Both the position numbers and the translations under genes were made by a program. 64,000 bases of DNA from Paracidovorax oryzae ATCC 19882. Lineage in GTDB: Bacteria; Pseudomonadota; Gammaproteobacteria; Burkholderiales; Burkholderiaceae_C. This document shows, in pieces, positions 43,775 through 52,410 of this stretch. Position 1 is the first letter of the stretch. Each line of letters starts with the position of its first letter. The stretch lies in contig NZ_JMKU01000001.1 in NCBI RefSeq assembly GCF_000687165.1, positions 124,001-188,000 on the forward strand. The letters run 5' to 3'. Under the pieces are notes generated by a model. The model was not told where the DNA came from and ran no database searches. It saw only the letters and a program-made list of their open reading frames with translations.

Positions 43775-44512
43775 TCAGGCGGCCAGCACGAAGGGCAGCA
43801 CCCGCGCCGCCGTGCCGGGCACCAGCAGGTCCGCCACGCCGTCCAGGGCGCTGGGTTCCGGATTGATGATGGCCACGCGCGCGCCGGCCCGGTGCGCGGC
43901 ATGCGCCAGGCCGGCAGCGGGATAGACGACGCCGGCGGTCCCCACGGCCAGCATCAGGTCGCATTCGTGGGCCGCATCCTGCGCCTGCTCCAGCAACCGT
44001 GCCGGCAGTTCCTCGCCGAACCAGACCACGGCCGGCCGCAGGAGATTGCCGCAGGTGGCGCAGCTGGGCGGGCACCCCGGCACGGCAGCATCGGCATCGC
44101 AGCAGGGCAGCGGCGCATCCAGCCAGCGGTTGGCGCGCAGGTCGCCGTGCAGGCAGAGCACGCCCTCGCTGCCGGCCATCTGGTGCAGGCCGTCCACGTT
44201 CTGTGTCGCGATCGTCAGCCGCTCGGGGTGGCGCCGCGCGAAATCCGCCAGCGCACGGTGGCCGGCGTTGGGTTGCACGGTGTCCAGCTGGGCCCGGCGG
44301 TGTTCGTACCACGTCCACACCGTGCCCGGATGGGCGCGGAAGCCCTCCTCGCTGGCCATCTCCTCCGGGCGGAACTTCGCCCAGTGGCCCGTATGGGCAT
44401 CGCGGAAGGTCGGCACCCCGGATTCCGCGCTCATGCCGGCGCCGGTCAGCACCAGGATGCGCTGCGCCTCGGCCACCCAGGTCCGCAAGCGCTCGAGGGC
44501 ATCCTGGAGCAT
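43775..44512 (-). CDS. Sir2-family NAD-dependent protein deacylase
   Basis: 245 residues. Rossmann-fold NAD site GAGMSAESGVPTFRD near 24-38, TQNVDGLH near 104-111 with the catalytic histidine in LHGD near 122, and a Cys-rich zinc module (PCCDADAAVPGCPPSCATCG). Most like the bacterial CobB class, which removes acetyl or succinyl groups from protein lysines. It starts 3 bases before the rlmB stop (reading on the minus strand), so the two are probably co-transcribed, and the ribB leader follows 25 bases after its stop. Confidence 0.93.
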   Translation of the reverse strand: MLQDALERLRTWVAEAQRILVLTGAGMSAESGVPTFRDAHTGHWAKFRPEEMASEEGFRAHPGTVWTWYEHRRAQLDTVQPNAGHRALADFARRHPERLTIATQNVDGLHQMAGSEGVLCLHGDLRANRWLDAPLPCCDADAAVPGCPPSCATCGNLLRPAVVWFGEELPARLLEQAQDAAHECDLMLAVGTAGVVYPAAGLAHAAHRAGARVAIINPEPSALDGVADLLVPGTAARVLPFVLAA

Positions 44513-44515
44513 GGA

Positions 44516-45268
44516 TCAGCCCCCGCGCTGGCGCAGCGCCTCGTAGAGGCACACGCCGCTGGCCACCGACACATTCAGGCTTTCGACCGCCCCCCGCATC
44601 GGGATGGAAACCAGCTCGTCGCAGGTCTTGCGCGTGAGCTGCCGCATGCCGGCCCCCTCGGCGCCCAGCACCAGCGCCACCGGGCCCTTCAGGTCCACTT
44701 CGTAGAGGGTGCGCGGGGCGTCGTCGCTGGTGCCGATGCACCAGATGTTGCGTTCCTTGAGTTCGCCCAGCGTGCGCGCGAGGTTGGTGACCATGAAATA
44801 CGGCATGGTCTCGGCCGCGCCGCTGGCCACCTTGGCCACGGTGGCGTTGATGCCCACGGCATGGTCCTTGGGCGCGATCACCGCGTGCGCACCGGCGCCG
44901 TCGGCCACGCGCAGGCAGGCACCCAGGTTGTGCGGATCGGTCACGCCGTCGAGCACCAGCAGCAGCGGCTTCTCGACGCCGTCGGCCTCCAGTTGCTCGA
45001 GCAGTTCGTCGAGCGAATGGACCTGCGCGACGGCTTCCACGCGGGCGGCCACGCCCTGGTGCCCGTGGCTGCCGGCGAGCTTGGCGATGCGCAGCGCATC
45101 GGCCTCGATGAGGCGCGCTCCCGCCTCCTTCGCGCGCTCGAGGAACTGGCGCATGCGCGCATCGCGCCGCGTGGCCTCGTAGTAGATCTCGATGATGGAT
45201 TGCGGCGCGGTCTTCAGGCGCACGCCCACGGCGTGGAAGCCGAATAGCACTTTGGGGCTGGAGGACAT
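44516..45268 (-). CDS. rlmB: 23S rRNA (guanosine-2251-2'-O)-methyltransferase
   Basis: 250 residues, SpoU (SPOUT) methyltransferase. An N-terminal RNA-binding domain (about 1-75, [13 protein letters not shown]) is followed by the knotted catalytic domain with motif 1 [20 protein letters not shown], motif 2 [11 protein letters not shown] and motif 3 [23 protein letters not shown]. It methylates G2251 in the ribosomal P loop in E. coli. Normal length (243 in E. coli). Confidence 0.96.
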   Translation of the reverse strand: MSSSPKVLFGFHAVGVRLKTAPQSIIEIYYEATRRDARMRQFLERAKEAGARLIEADALRIAKLAGSHGHQGVAARVEAVAQVHSLDELLEQLEADGVEKPLLLVLDGVTDPHNLGACLRVADGAGAHAVIAPKDHAVGINATVAKVASGAAETMPYFMVTNLARTLGELKERNIWCIGTSDDAPRTLYEVDLKGPVALVLGAEGAGMRQLTRKTCDELVSIPMRGAVESLNVSVASGVCLYEALRQRGG

Positions 45269-45332
45269 GCGCGCGATTATCCGCCCGCCGGCCGCCCTCC
45301 CCTCAGCCAGCCCGGAGGAGGGCTTGGCCGCC

Positions 45333-46046
45333 TCAGGCGCCGGCCATCATCCGGCCGGCGTCGATGGTGATGCGCCGGTCGCACTGCGCCGCGATGCCGC
45401 GGTCGTGCGTGACGAGTACCAGCGTGGTTCCCTGCTCGCGGTTCAGGTCGAACATCAGGCGCATGATCGTCTCGCCCGTGGCGAAATCCAGGCTGCCCGT
45501 GGGCTCGTCGGCCAGCAGCACGTCCGGCTGCACCACGAAGGCCCGCGCCAGCGCCACGCGCTGCTGCTCCCCGCCCGACAGCACCTTCGGATAGTGTCCC
45601 AGCCGCTGGCCCAGGCCGACGCGGCCCAGCATCTCGGTGGCCAGCGGCCGGGCGTCGCGGCGCTGCGCCAGCTCCAGCGGCAGCATCACGTTCTCCAGCG
45701 CCGTGAGGTTGCCCAGCAGCTGGAAGCTCTGGAACACGAACCCCATGCGCCGCGCGCGCAGCGCGGCCCGGTCATCCTCATCCAGCGCGAACAGGTCTTC
45801 GCCGGCCAGCCGCACGGTGCCGCGCGTGGGCGTATCGAGCCCCGCGATGATCGACAGCAGCGTGCTCTTGCCCGAGCCCGAGGCGCCCACGATGGCCACG
45901 GTGTCCCTGGGAGCGAGCCGGAAATCGATATCCCGCAGAATGTCGAGCGTGCCGGTCGAATCCGTCACCGACTTGTGGACGTGCTCCACGGCGATGACCG
46001 GGGCGGCGGTGGTGGTGGCTGGCGTGTCCGGCGGTGTTTCCGACAT
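45333..46046 (-). CDS. ybbA: ABC transporter ATP-binding protein, YbbA/LolD type
   Basis: 237-residue stand-alone ATPase: Walker [10 protein letters not shown] near 53, [15 protein letters not shown]-loop VFQSFQLL, signature [14 protein letters not shown], Walker [14 protein letters not shown] and VTHDRGIA. It belongs to the MacB/LolD/YbbA class that works with FtsX-like permeases. In E. coli ybbA is divergent from tesA and followed by the permease gene ybbP; here the divergence with tesA is kept but the next gene on this strand is rlmB, so the permease is missing or lies elsewhere. Confidence 0.92.
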   Translation of the reverse strand: MSETPPDTPATTTAAPVIAVEHVHKSVTDSTGTLDILRDIDFRLAPRDTVAIVGASGSGKSTLLSIIAGLDTPTRGTVRLAGEDLFALDEDDRAALRARRMGFVFQSFQLLGNLTALENVMLPLELAQRRDARPLATEMLGRVGLGQRLGHYPKVLSGGEQQRVALARAFVVQPDVLLADEPTGSLDFATGETIMRLMFDLNREQGTTLVLVTHDRGIAAQCDRRITIDAGRMMAGA

Positions 46047-46058
46047 GAAAGGTGCTTT

Positions 46059-46733
46059 GTGGCAGTGATGCGATGCGATGCGTTCCGGCGTGACTTTATC
46101 GTGGCGGCCGCGGGGGCCGCGTTCCTGGGGTTTTGCGCCCCGGCGGCGCTGGCCGCGCCTGCGGCTTCCGGAGCAGCGCCCGTCGTGCTGGTGGTGGGGG
46201 ATTCGCTGAGCGCCGAATACGGCATCGCCCGCGGCGCGGGCTGGGTCGCGCTGATGGAAAAGAAGCTGGCCGCGGAGAAGATCCCCGCCACCGTCGTGAA
46301 TGCCAGCGTGAGCGGCGACACCACGTCCGGAGGCCGCTCCCGACTGCCCGGCCTGCTCGCCCAGCACAAGCCTGCCGTCGTGGTGATCGAGCTGGGGGGC
46401 AACGACGCGCTGCGCGGGCTGCCGCTGCAGGGCACCGAGGCGAACCTCAAGGCCATGGCGGAGGCCTCCCGCAAGGCCGGTGCGAAGGTGCTGATCGTGG
46501 GCATGCAGGTGCCGCCCAACTACGGCTCGGACTACACCCGGCGGTTCGAGGGTGTGTTCCCGGCCGTGGCCAAGGCCACGGATTCCGCGCTGGTGCCTTT
46601 CCTGCTCAAGGGCGTTGCCGACCGGCCCGATGCCGCGGCGCTGTTCCAGGCCGACCGGATCCATCCGCGGGCCGAGGCGCATCCGGCCATGCTCGCGAAC
46701 GTCTGGCCCGAGTTGCGCAAGCTCTTGCGCTGA
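46059..46733 (+). CDS. tesA: Arylesterase / lysophospholipase L1-like (GDSL)
   Basis: SGNH hydrolase of 224 residues that cleaves thioesters, aryl esters and lysophospholipids in the periplasm. Block I GDSLSAEYGI (catalytic Ser), block II VNASVSGDTTSGG, block III LGGNDALRG, block V DRIHPRAEAH (Asp and His) are complete. The signal region has FRRDFIVAAAG, a twin-arginine-type motif, then a cleavage site near AALAAPA. GTG at 46059 is preferred since AAAGG is 6 bases upstream; ATG at 46068 is the alternative. Only 12 bases separate it from the divergent ybbA start. Confidence 0.93.
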   Translation: MAVMRCDAFRRDFIVAAAGAAFLGFCAPAALAAPAASGAAPVVLVVGDSLSAEYGIARGAGWVALMEKKLAAEKIPATVVNASVSGDTTSGGRSRLPGLLAQHKPAVVVIELGGNDALRGLPLQGTEANLKAMAEASRKAGAKVLIVGMQVPPNYGSDYTRRFEGVFPAVAKATDSALVPFLLKGVADRPDAAALFQADRIHPRAEAHPAMLANVWPELRKLLR

Positions 46734-46771
46734 GGCCGGGCAGGCGCCTGGCGGCGCCAGGGCCGGGCCCG

Positions 46772-46969
46772 TCAGGCGGCCGGGCCGCTGCCTTCCGGAG
46801 CAGTGGCCCCGCCCTCCTCGCCACCGGAGACAGCCTCGCCGTCCTCTCCGGATTCCGGGGCATGTTCCCCGGTCTTGCGCTGGTTCTTGGCCAGTGCCTT
46901 CTCTTCCTTCTTTTTCTTCTTGGCGAGCTCTCGCTGCCGCTTTTCGTAGCCGTAGTTGGGTGTTGCCAA
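46772..46969 (-). CDS. Small Lys-rich protein, TTG start
   Basis: 65 residues beginning (M)ATPNYGYEKRQRELAKK, then a run of lysines, then an acidic Gly/Glu-rich tail. Small proteins with this exact start occur widely in Burkholderiales and normally begin MATPNYGYEKR, so the TTG at 46969 is the start; AGGGGGCT lies upstream. It looks disordered and might bind nucleic acid or membrane, but no function is known. It sits between metC and tesA, convergent with tesA. Confidence 0.72.
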   Translation of the reverse strand: MATPNYGYEKRQRELAKKKKKEEKALAKNQRKTGEHAPESGEDGEAVSGGEEGGATAPEGSGPAA

Positions 46970-47070
46970 GGTGGAGCCCCCTTTTGTGGATGCAGTTCGG
47001 AGGTCCAATGTAGCAGCACGCCCGGCAAGACCCCTTGCATCGCCCTGGCATGGCATGCGGCATGGCGCGC

Positions 47071-47092
47071 CGGCCGGCCTGCAGGCCGGCCG
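47071..47092. terminator. Perfect 22-bp palindrome after metC
   Basis: A perfect inverted repeat of CGGCCGGCCTG with its complement, centred on TGCA, 14 bases past the metC stop. It would make a very stable hairpin, but neither strand has a T tract after it, so intrinsic termination is doubtful; mRNA 3'-end protection is an alternative. Confidence 0.4.
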
Positions 47093-47106
47093 GACCGCCC
47101 CGCCCG

Positions 47107-48348
47107 TCAGGCCGGAAACGCGGCGGCGAGCGACTGCGCGATGTCGCCGCGCAGGTCTTCCACATTCTCCAGACCCACGGAAAAGCGCACCACGGTGCCG
47201 GGCCGCAGGTGCTGCGTGGGGCGCGCGCGCATCGTCGGCAGTTCGTAGGGCACGACCAGGCTCATGGGCCCGCCCCAGCTGTAGCCGAGCTTGAAGAGCC
47301 GCAGGCCGTCGCAGAACGCATCGACACGATCCTGTCCATGGCGCTCGTCGATGACCACGCTGAACAGGCCGGCCGCGGCGCCCTGCCCCGCGCCGCGGGC
47401 GCACAGCGCGGCCCAGTGCGCATGCCCCGGAGACCCGGGCAGCGCGGGGTGCAGCACCTGCGCGACGGCCGGCTGGCCGGCCATCCAGCCTGCCAGCTCG
47501 CGTGCCGCCGCGTCATGCGCGCGGTACCGCAATCCGACGCTGGGCAGCGAACGCAGCACCGCCTCGGCATCGTTGGCGCCCACGCCCAGGCCCAGCCGCA
47601 TGTGGGTGAGCTTGATGCGCAGGTGAAGGGCGGGGTCGCGGGTGATCGCGCTGCCCATGAGCACGTCGCCGCCGCCGCTGGGGTACTTGGTCAGGGCATG
47701 GACCGAGATGTCCACGCCCAGTCGCCCGTCGCCGAGCAGGTCGAAGGGCTGGAAGGCGATGCCCGCGCCCCAGGTATTGTCGAGCGCGGTGGTCACGCCG
47801 CGGTCGCGGCAGATGCGCACCTGTTCGGCCAAGTCAGGGAACTCCAGCGTGACGGAACCCGGGGCTTCCAGCCACACCAGCCGGGTGGCGGGCGTGATGC
47901 GGGCCGCCAGGTCGGCGGGATCCAGCGGATCGTAGTACGAGTGGCGGATGCCGTAGTGCGCCAGTTCCACCTCGGCCAGCGCCTTGTTGGGGCCGTAGGC
48001 GTTGTCCGGGATCAGCACCTCGTCGCCGCTGCGCAGCAACGCCAGCGCCACGTTGGCGATGGCCGCGAGGCCGCTGGGCATCAGCACGCACTGCAGGCCG
48101 CCTTCCAGCTCGCAAAGGCGTTCCTCGAGCATGTAGGTGGTGGGCGTGCCGTGCAGGCCGTAGGTGTAGCCGGTCTTGTCCTTCCATTCGCGCGAGCGCA
48201 TCGCCGCGACGTCCGGGAAGATGACGGTGGAGGCCTTGTGCACGGCCGGCTGCGGTGCGCAGAAGCCGGCCGGCGGCGTGTACGCGTGGTGGATCAGGCG
48301 GGTGTCGGGCCCGGAGCCCGGCGTGGCGTCGGATGCGGAGGAAGTCAT
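47107..48348 (-). CDS. metC: Cystathionine beta-lyase
   Basis: 413-residue PLP enzyme that cleaves cystathionine to homocysteine, ammonia and pyruvate. YTYGLHGTPTTYMLEERL near 62-80, PSGLAAIANVALAL near 95, DNTWGAGIAF near 190 and the PLP lysine in SVHALTKYPSGG near 218 are all in place. The YGLHGTPT motif in place of YSR.xNPT is the mark of the proteobacterial MetC group. The second Cys/Met PLP enzyme in the window, with metY at 4293; not linked to it. Confidence 0.95.
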   Translation of the reverse strand: MTSSASDATPGSGPDTRLIHHAYTPPAGFCAPQPAVHKASTVIFPDVAAMRSREWKDKTGYTYGLHGTPTTYMLEERLCELEGGLQCVLMPSGLAAIANVALALLRSGDEVLIPDNAYGPNKALAEVELAHYGIRHSYYDPLDPADLAARITPATRLVWLEAPGSVTLEFPDLAEQVRICRDRGVTTALDNTWGAGIAFQPFDLLGDGRLGVDISVHALTKYPSGGGDVLMGSAITRDPALHLRIKLTHMRLGLGVGANDAEAVLRSLPSVGLRYRAHDAAARELAGWMAGQPAVAQVLHPALPGSPGHAHWAALCARGAGQGAAAGLFSVVIDERHGQDRVDAFCDGLRLFKLGYSWGGPMSLVVPYELPTMRARPTQHLRPGTVVRFSVGLENVEDLRGDIAQSLAAAFPA

Positions 48349-48384
48349 GCGGCGATGGTATCGCCGCCCGGGTTCAGCCCCGGA

Positions 48385-48861
48385 TCAGCCCGTGGTGCCC
48401 TGGGTGACCGTGAGTTGGTTCACCACGGAGTTCACGCCCTTCACGCCCTGGGCGATGCGGGTCGCGCGCTCGCGCGCCACGTCGTTCTTCACCGGGCCGT
48501 TCAGGGTGACGATACCGTTGCGGGTATCCACGTCGATGCGGATGGCGCTCAGTTCGGCATCCTCGGCAAGGCCTGCCTTGACCTTGGCGCTGATGCCGGC
48601 ATCGTCCATCACCTCCGCCGCGCGCGCGGCCGCCTGGCGGGACGCCTGGCTGGCCTCGGTGGCGGCGGCCTCCATGCGGCGCTGCGCATCCGAGGCGGCT
48701 TCACCGGTGCGCTCGATGGTGGCGTCGATCTTCTGGCCGACGGTCTGCCCTTCGTTGCGGTCGCAGGCCGCCAGCCCGAAAGCGAGTGCGGTGGCCGACA
48801 GGATGGCAATGACACGCGGGCTGCGGGCGGAGCTGGAGGAAGGGGTGTGGGCGTGCGTCAT
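48385..48861 (-). CDS. BON-domain lipoprotein (OsmY-like)
   Basis: 158 residues. A lipoprotein signal peptide ends in FGLAACD (lipobox with Cys near residue 33). An Ala/Glu-rich helical segment (about 45-90) follows, then one BON domain (about 88-150: DAGISAKVKAGL, IRIDVDTRNGIVTLNGPVKN). BON domains bind phospholipid and are common in stress-induced periplasmic proteins. AAGGAG is 7 bases before the ATG. Confidence 0.92.
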   Translation of the reverse strand: MTHAHTPSSSSARSPRVIAILSATALAFGLAACDRNEGQTVGQKIDATIERTGEAASDAQRRMEAAATEASQASRQAAARAAEVMDDAGISAKVKAGLAEDAELSAIRIDVDTRNGIVTLNGPVKNDVARERATRIAQGVKGVNSVVNQLTVTQGTTG

Positions 48862-48975
48862 GGCGATCTCCTTGGAGCGTCGGGAATATGGCGAAACTCT
48901 AGGCTCGACCGTAGCGCGCCATGGTCGGACAATGCCTAAGCTGGCGTAGGACGCTTGAGGCGAGAATCCTCCCCC

Positions 48976-50703
48976 ATGTCCCCTGCGCCTTCTCCTGCAC
49001 TTTCCCCCACGCCGCCGCCGGATGCCGGCGCCTCCGGCCGCCGGCGCATGCTCCACCGCTGGTTCCCCTTTCTCGCCTGGCCCCGGCCGGACGCCCGGTT
49101 GCTGCGCGGAGAGTTCTGGGCCGGCATGACGGTTGGGCTGATGCTGGTGCCCCAGGGCGTGGCCTACGCGGCCCTGGCCGGCATGCCGCTGGTGACGGGC
49201 ATCTACGCTTCCCTCGTGCCCGCGCTGATCGCGGTGCTCTGGAGTTCGTCCACGCGTCTGGGCGTGGGTCCCACGGCCCTCACCGCCCTGCTGATCGGGG
49301 CCTCCCTCACCGGCATGGCGGAACCGGGCAGCGCCGAATGGGTGGCCCTGGCGGCCTGGATGGCCATCCTGTCGGGGCTGGTGCAACTGCTGCTGGGCGC
49401 CGTGCGCTTCGGCTGGCTGCTCAACCTCGTCACGTCGCCCGTGCTCAACGGGTTCACCCAGGCCGCCGCGCTGCTCATCCTCGCATCGCAGCTGCCGGCG
49501 CTGCTCGGGCTGCGCACCACGTGGCATGCGGTGGCCACGGCCCCTTCCATCCACCACTTCGACGGCACGGCAGCGGCCTTCGGGCTCGGCAGCCTGGTCC
49601 TGCTGACACTGGCGCGCCGCTGGCGGCCCACCTTTCCCTCGGCCATCGTCATCGTGGGCGTGGCGGCCCTGGCAAGCCGCGCACTGGGCTATGCGGACCA
49701 GGACGGCGCGGTGGTGGGCCACCTGCCTTCCGGGCTGCCGCACTTCTACTGGCCGGGCTGGCTGGACTGGGACCAGTTCGGCCAGTTGCTGATGCCCGTG
49801 CTGGTGGTCACCCTCGTGAGCTTCCTGGAGACCGCCTCCTCGGCCAAGGTCGAGCACCAGCAGGGCGGCACGCGCTGGAACGAGAACCAGGACCTGATCG
49901 CGCACGGCCTGGCGAAGCTGGGGTCCGGCTTCTGTGGCAGTTTCGCGACAAGCGCGTCGTTCTCGCGCTCCGCGATCAACCTGTACGCGGGCGCGAAGAG
50001 CGGCTGGGCCACGCTGTTCGCTCTGGCCCTGGTCCTGGCGGTGCTGCTGTGGCTTACGCCGGCCCTCTACCACGTGCCGCAGTCGGTGCTCGCCGCGGTG
50101 GTGGTGGCAGCGGTCATCAGCCTCATCAAGCCGGCGGTGCTGCTGCGGCTGTGGCGCATTTCCCGGGTGGAGGCCCTCATCGGCGGGCTGACGTTTCTGC
50201 TCACGCTCGCGACCGCGCCGCGCATGTACTCGGGAGTGCTGGCGGGGCTGGTGCTGAACCTGAGCCACTTCCTCTACCAGCGGCTGCACCCGCGCATCAT
50301 CGAGGTCGGGCTTCATCCGGACGGCAGCCTGCGCGACCGCCACCTGTGGCAATTGCCGCCGCTCGCACCCGGACTGCTGGGCGTGCGGATGGATGCAGAG
50401 CTCGATTTCGCGTCCGCTGCTGCGCTGGAGCAACGCATTTCGGAACATCTTGCGGCATATTCCGAGGTACGGCACATCTGCCTGTTCGCCCTCCCGATCA
50501 ACCGCATCGACGTGACCGGCGTCGAATGCTTCGGCCGGCTGCGGGCCCTGGCCCGCACCCACGGTGGAGCCCTGCACGTGAGCGGCATGAAGCTCCCTGT
50601 CGAGCAGGTGCTGCGCCGCGCGGGGTTGCTGGAGGGCCCGGGCCTCGTGCTTTACCGCACCGACGCCGAAGCCCTGCTGGCGTTGCAACGTTTACCTTTG
50701 TAG
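48976..50703 (+). CDS. SulP-family anion transporter with STAS domain
   Basis: 575 residues. About eleven membrane helices from residue 40 to 415, with the sulfate transporter signature region GMTVGLMLVPQGVAYAALAGMP near 45-66, then a cytoplasmic STAS domain (about 450-570). Substrate may be sulfate, bicarbonate or a dicarboxylate; SulP family members vary. The start MSPAPSPALS was preferred to an upstream TTG. No partner genes nearby. Confidence 0.92.
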   Translation: MSPAPSPALSPTPPPDAGASGRRRMLHRWFPFLAWPRPDARLLRGEFWAGMTVGLMLVPQGVAYAALAGMPLVTGIYASLVPALIAVLWSSSTRLGVGPTALTALLIGASLTGMAEPGSAEWVALAAWMAILSGLVQLLLGAVRFGWLLNLVTSPVLNGFTQAAALLILASQLPALLGLRTTWHAVATAPSIHHFDGTAAAFGLGSLVLLTLARRWRPTFPSAIVIVGVAALASRALGYADQDGAVVGHLPSGLPHFYWPGWLDWDQFGQLLMPVLVVTLVSFLETASSAKVEHQQGGTRWNENQDLIAHGLAKLGSGFCGSFATSASFSRSAINLYAGAKSGWATLFALALVLAVLLWLTPALYHVPQSVLAAVVVAAVISLIKPAVLLRLWRISRVEALIGGLTFLLTLATAPRMYSGVLAGLVLNLSHFLYQRLHPRIIEVGLHPDGSLRDRHLWQLPPLAPGLLGVRMDAELDFASAAALEQRISEHLAAYSEVRHICLFALPINRIDVTGVECFGRLRALARTHGGALHVSGMKLPVEQVLRRAGLLEGPGLVLYRTDAEALLALQRLPL

Positions 50704-50759
50704 TTACCTATGGCGGGGCAGCCGCTGATACACTTCCTGAACATTGTTTGTTGCATTTT

Positions 50760-51530
50760 GTGTCTGAATCCGCGACCCCCCCACTTGTGGACCTGCGCGA
50801 CCTGCGCCTGACGACGGCGCACGCCCTGGTCGCTCAGGCATTGGGCTCCGAAGCCGCCATCCCCAGGGAATCGCCCCGGCATTACCTGCAGGGCCTGATC
50901 GACGGGCTCTGCGAACTGTCGCTGAAGGACCCGCTCACGGGCCTGGCGAACCGGCGGCATTTCCGCACCGTGCTCGAGCGCGAGATCGACCGCGTCACGC
51001 GCGCGGGCGAGGCGGCGCTGCTGCTGATGCTCGACATCGACAACTTCAAGCGGGTCAACGACACCCACGGCCACATGGCCGGCGACATCGTCCTGCAGTC
51101 GATCGCGCGCACGCTGAGCCGCTGCGTCCGGCCCATGGACACCCTGTCGCGCTACGGCGGCGAGGAATTCGCGGTGGTCCTGCCGGCATGCCAGGCCGGC
51201 TTCGGCAAGGTGGTGGCCGAGCGCATCCGCCGCGCGGTCGAGCGCACGCCGGTCCGCATCTCGCCGACGGTCGAGCTCAACGTCACCGTCAGCATCGGCG
51301 GCGCCTTCGCGCTCCAGTGGATCCGCAGCACCACCCTGCTGTGGACGGAGCGCGCCGACAGCCAGCTCTACAAGGCCAAGCTGGCGGGACGCAACCGGGT
51401 CAGCATCGAAGAACAGCCGGACAGCACGGTGAGCGCCGAGGAGAAGAGCCTGCTTTTCGGCCCGCTGTACACTCCCTCGGGTTGGGGCGACCTTCCCCCG
51501 CCCTTGGATTCCACAGGCAGCGCCTATTGA
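50760..51530 (+). CDS. Diguanylate cyclase (GGDEF), soluble
   Basis: 256 residues. An N-terminal segment of about 60 residues with no recognisable sensor, then a GGDEF domain (about 60-225): DPLTGLANRRHF, DIDNFKRVND, and the active site YGGEEF near 133. The product-inhibition I-site RPMD stands five residues before GGEEF, so the enzyme is probably active and feedback-controlled. No ATG is available; GTG at 50760 is the best start, and TTG codons lie just upstream. FlhG-like ATPase gene follows after 10 bases. Confidence 0.85.
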   Translation: MSESATPPLVDLRDLRLTTAHALVAQALGSEAAIPRESPRHYLQGLIDGLCELSLKDPLTGLANRRHFRTVLEREIDRVTRAGEAALLLMLDIDNFKRVNDTHGHMAGDIVLQSIARTLSRCVRPMDTLSRYGGEEFAVVLPACQAGFGKVVAERIRRAVERTPVRISPTVELNVTVSIGGAFALQWIRSTTLLWTERADSQLYKAKLAGRNRVSIEEQPDSTVSAEEKSLLFGPLYTPSGWGDLPPPLDSTGSAY

Positions 51531-51540
51531 AAGCAAAGAG

Positions 51541-52368
51541 ATGACCGACGCGCTGTCACCCCGCACCACGCCCGCTGCGCCCCAGGCGCCAGCCGGTGCC
51601 CGCATCATTGCCATCACCAGCGGCAAGGGAGGCGTGGGCAAGACCTTCGTTTCCGCCAACCTCGCCGCAGCCCTCACCCGGCGCGGGTACCGCGTCCTGG
51701 TGCTCGACGCAGATCTCGGCCTCGCGAACCTCGACGTGGTCCTGAACCTGCATCCCAAGGTCACGCTGCACGATGTCTTCGTCGGCAAGGCGGAACTGAA
51801 CGACGCCGTGATCGAGGCGCCCGGCGGATTTTCCGTCGTGCTCGCCGGATCGGGCATGGTCGAGTATTCGCGGCTCACCCCCGAGGTGCGCAGCGAGTTC
51901 CTCAACGTCATCCAGACGCTCGCGCCGCGCTACGACGTGCTCCTGCTCGACACCGGAGCCGGCATCTCCGACGTGGTGCTGTTCTCCGTCTCGCTCGCCT
52001 CGGAAGTGCTCATCGTGGCCACGCCCGAGCCCACCTCCCTGACCGACGCGTATGCGGCGATCAAGGTGCTGGCGACGCAGCAGAAGCGCCAGTACGTGCG
52101 CCTGATCGTGAACCAGGCCGCGCGGCCGGGCGACGGCCGGGCGATCACGGGCCAGCTCCAGCAGGTCCTGGACCGCTTCGTCAGCACGGATTCGGGCCGC
52201 CCGATGCGCCTGCTGCACCTGGGCGACATCCCGGCCGACACCGCCGTGCGCGATGCCGTCATGCGGCGCCAGCTGCTGCTGATGCAGATGCCCGGCTGCC
52301 CCGCCGCCCTGGCCATCGCGCAGCTGGCCAACAAGATCGATTCCACGCTGCTCACGCCGGCAGCCTGA
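51541..52368 (+). CDS. MinD/ParA-type ATPase, FlhG-like
   Basis: 275 residues. Deviant Walker A GKGGVGKTFVSANLA near 28-42, DADLGLANLDVVLN near 58, DTGAGISD (Walker B) near 138. The sequence is closest to the FlhG/YlxH branch, which controls flagellar number or placement, with the GLANLDV motif shared by that group. No other flagellar gene is in the window; it is paired with a diguanylate cyclase, giving a plausible motility/c-di-GMP unit (inference). Confidence 0.9.
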   Translation: MTDALSPRTTPAAPQAPAGARIIAITSGKGGVGKTFVSANLAAALTRRGYRVLVLDADLGLANLDVVLNLHPKVTLHDVFVGKAELNDAVIEAPGGFSVVLAGSGMVEYSRLTPEVRSEFLNVIQTLAPRYDVLLLDTGAGISDVVLFSVSLASEVLIVATPEPTSLTDAYAAIKVLATQQKRQYVRLIVNQAARPGDGRAITGQLQQVLDRFVSTDSGRPMRLLHLGDIPADTAVRDAVMRRQLLLMQMPGCPAALAIAQLANKIDSTLLTPAA

Positions 52369-52410
52369 AGGGCCGGCAGGCGGCATGCCTGTCCGGCGCG
52401 CTCCATCGCG

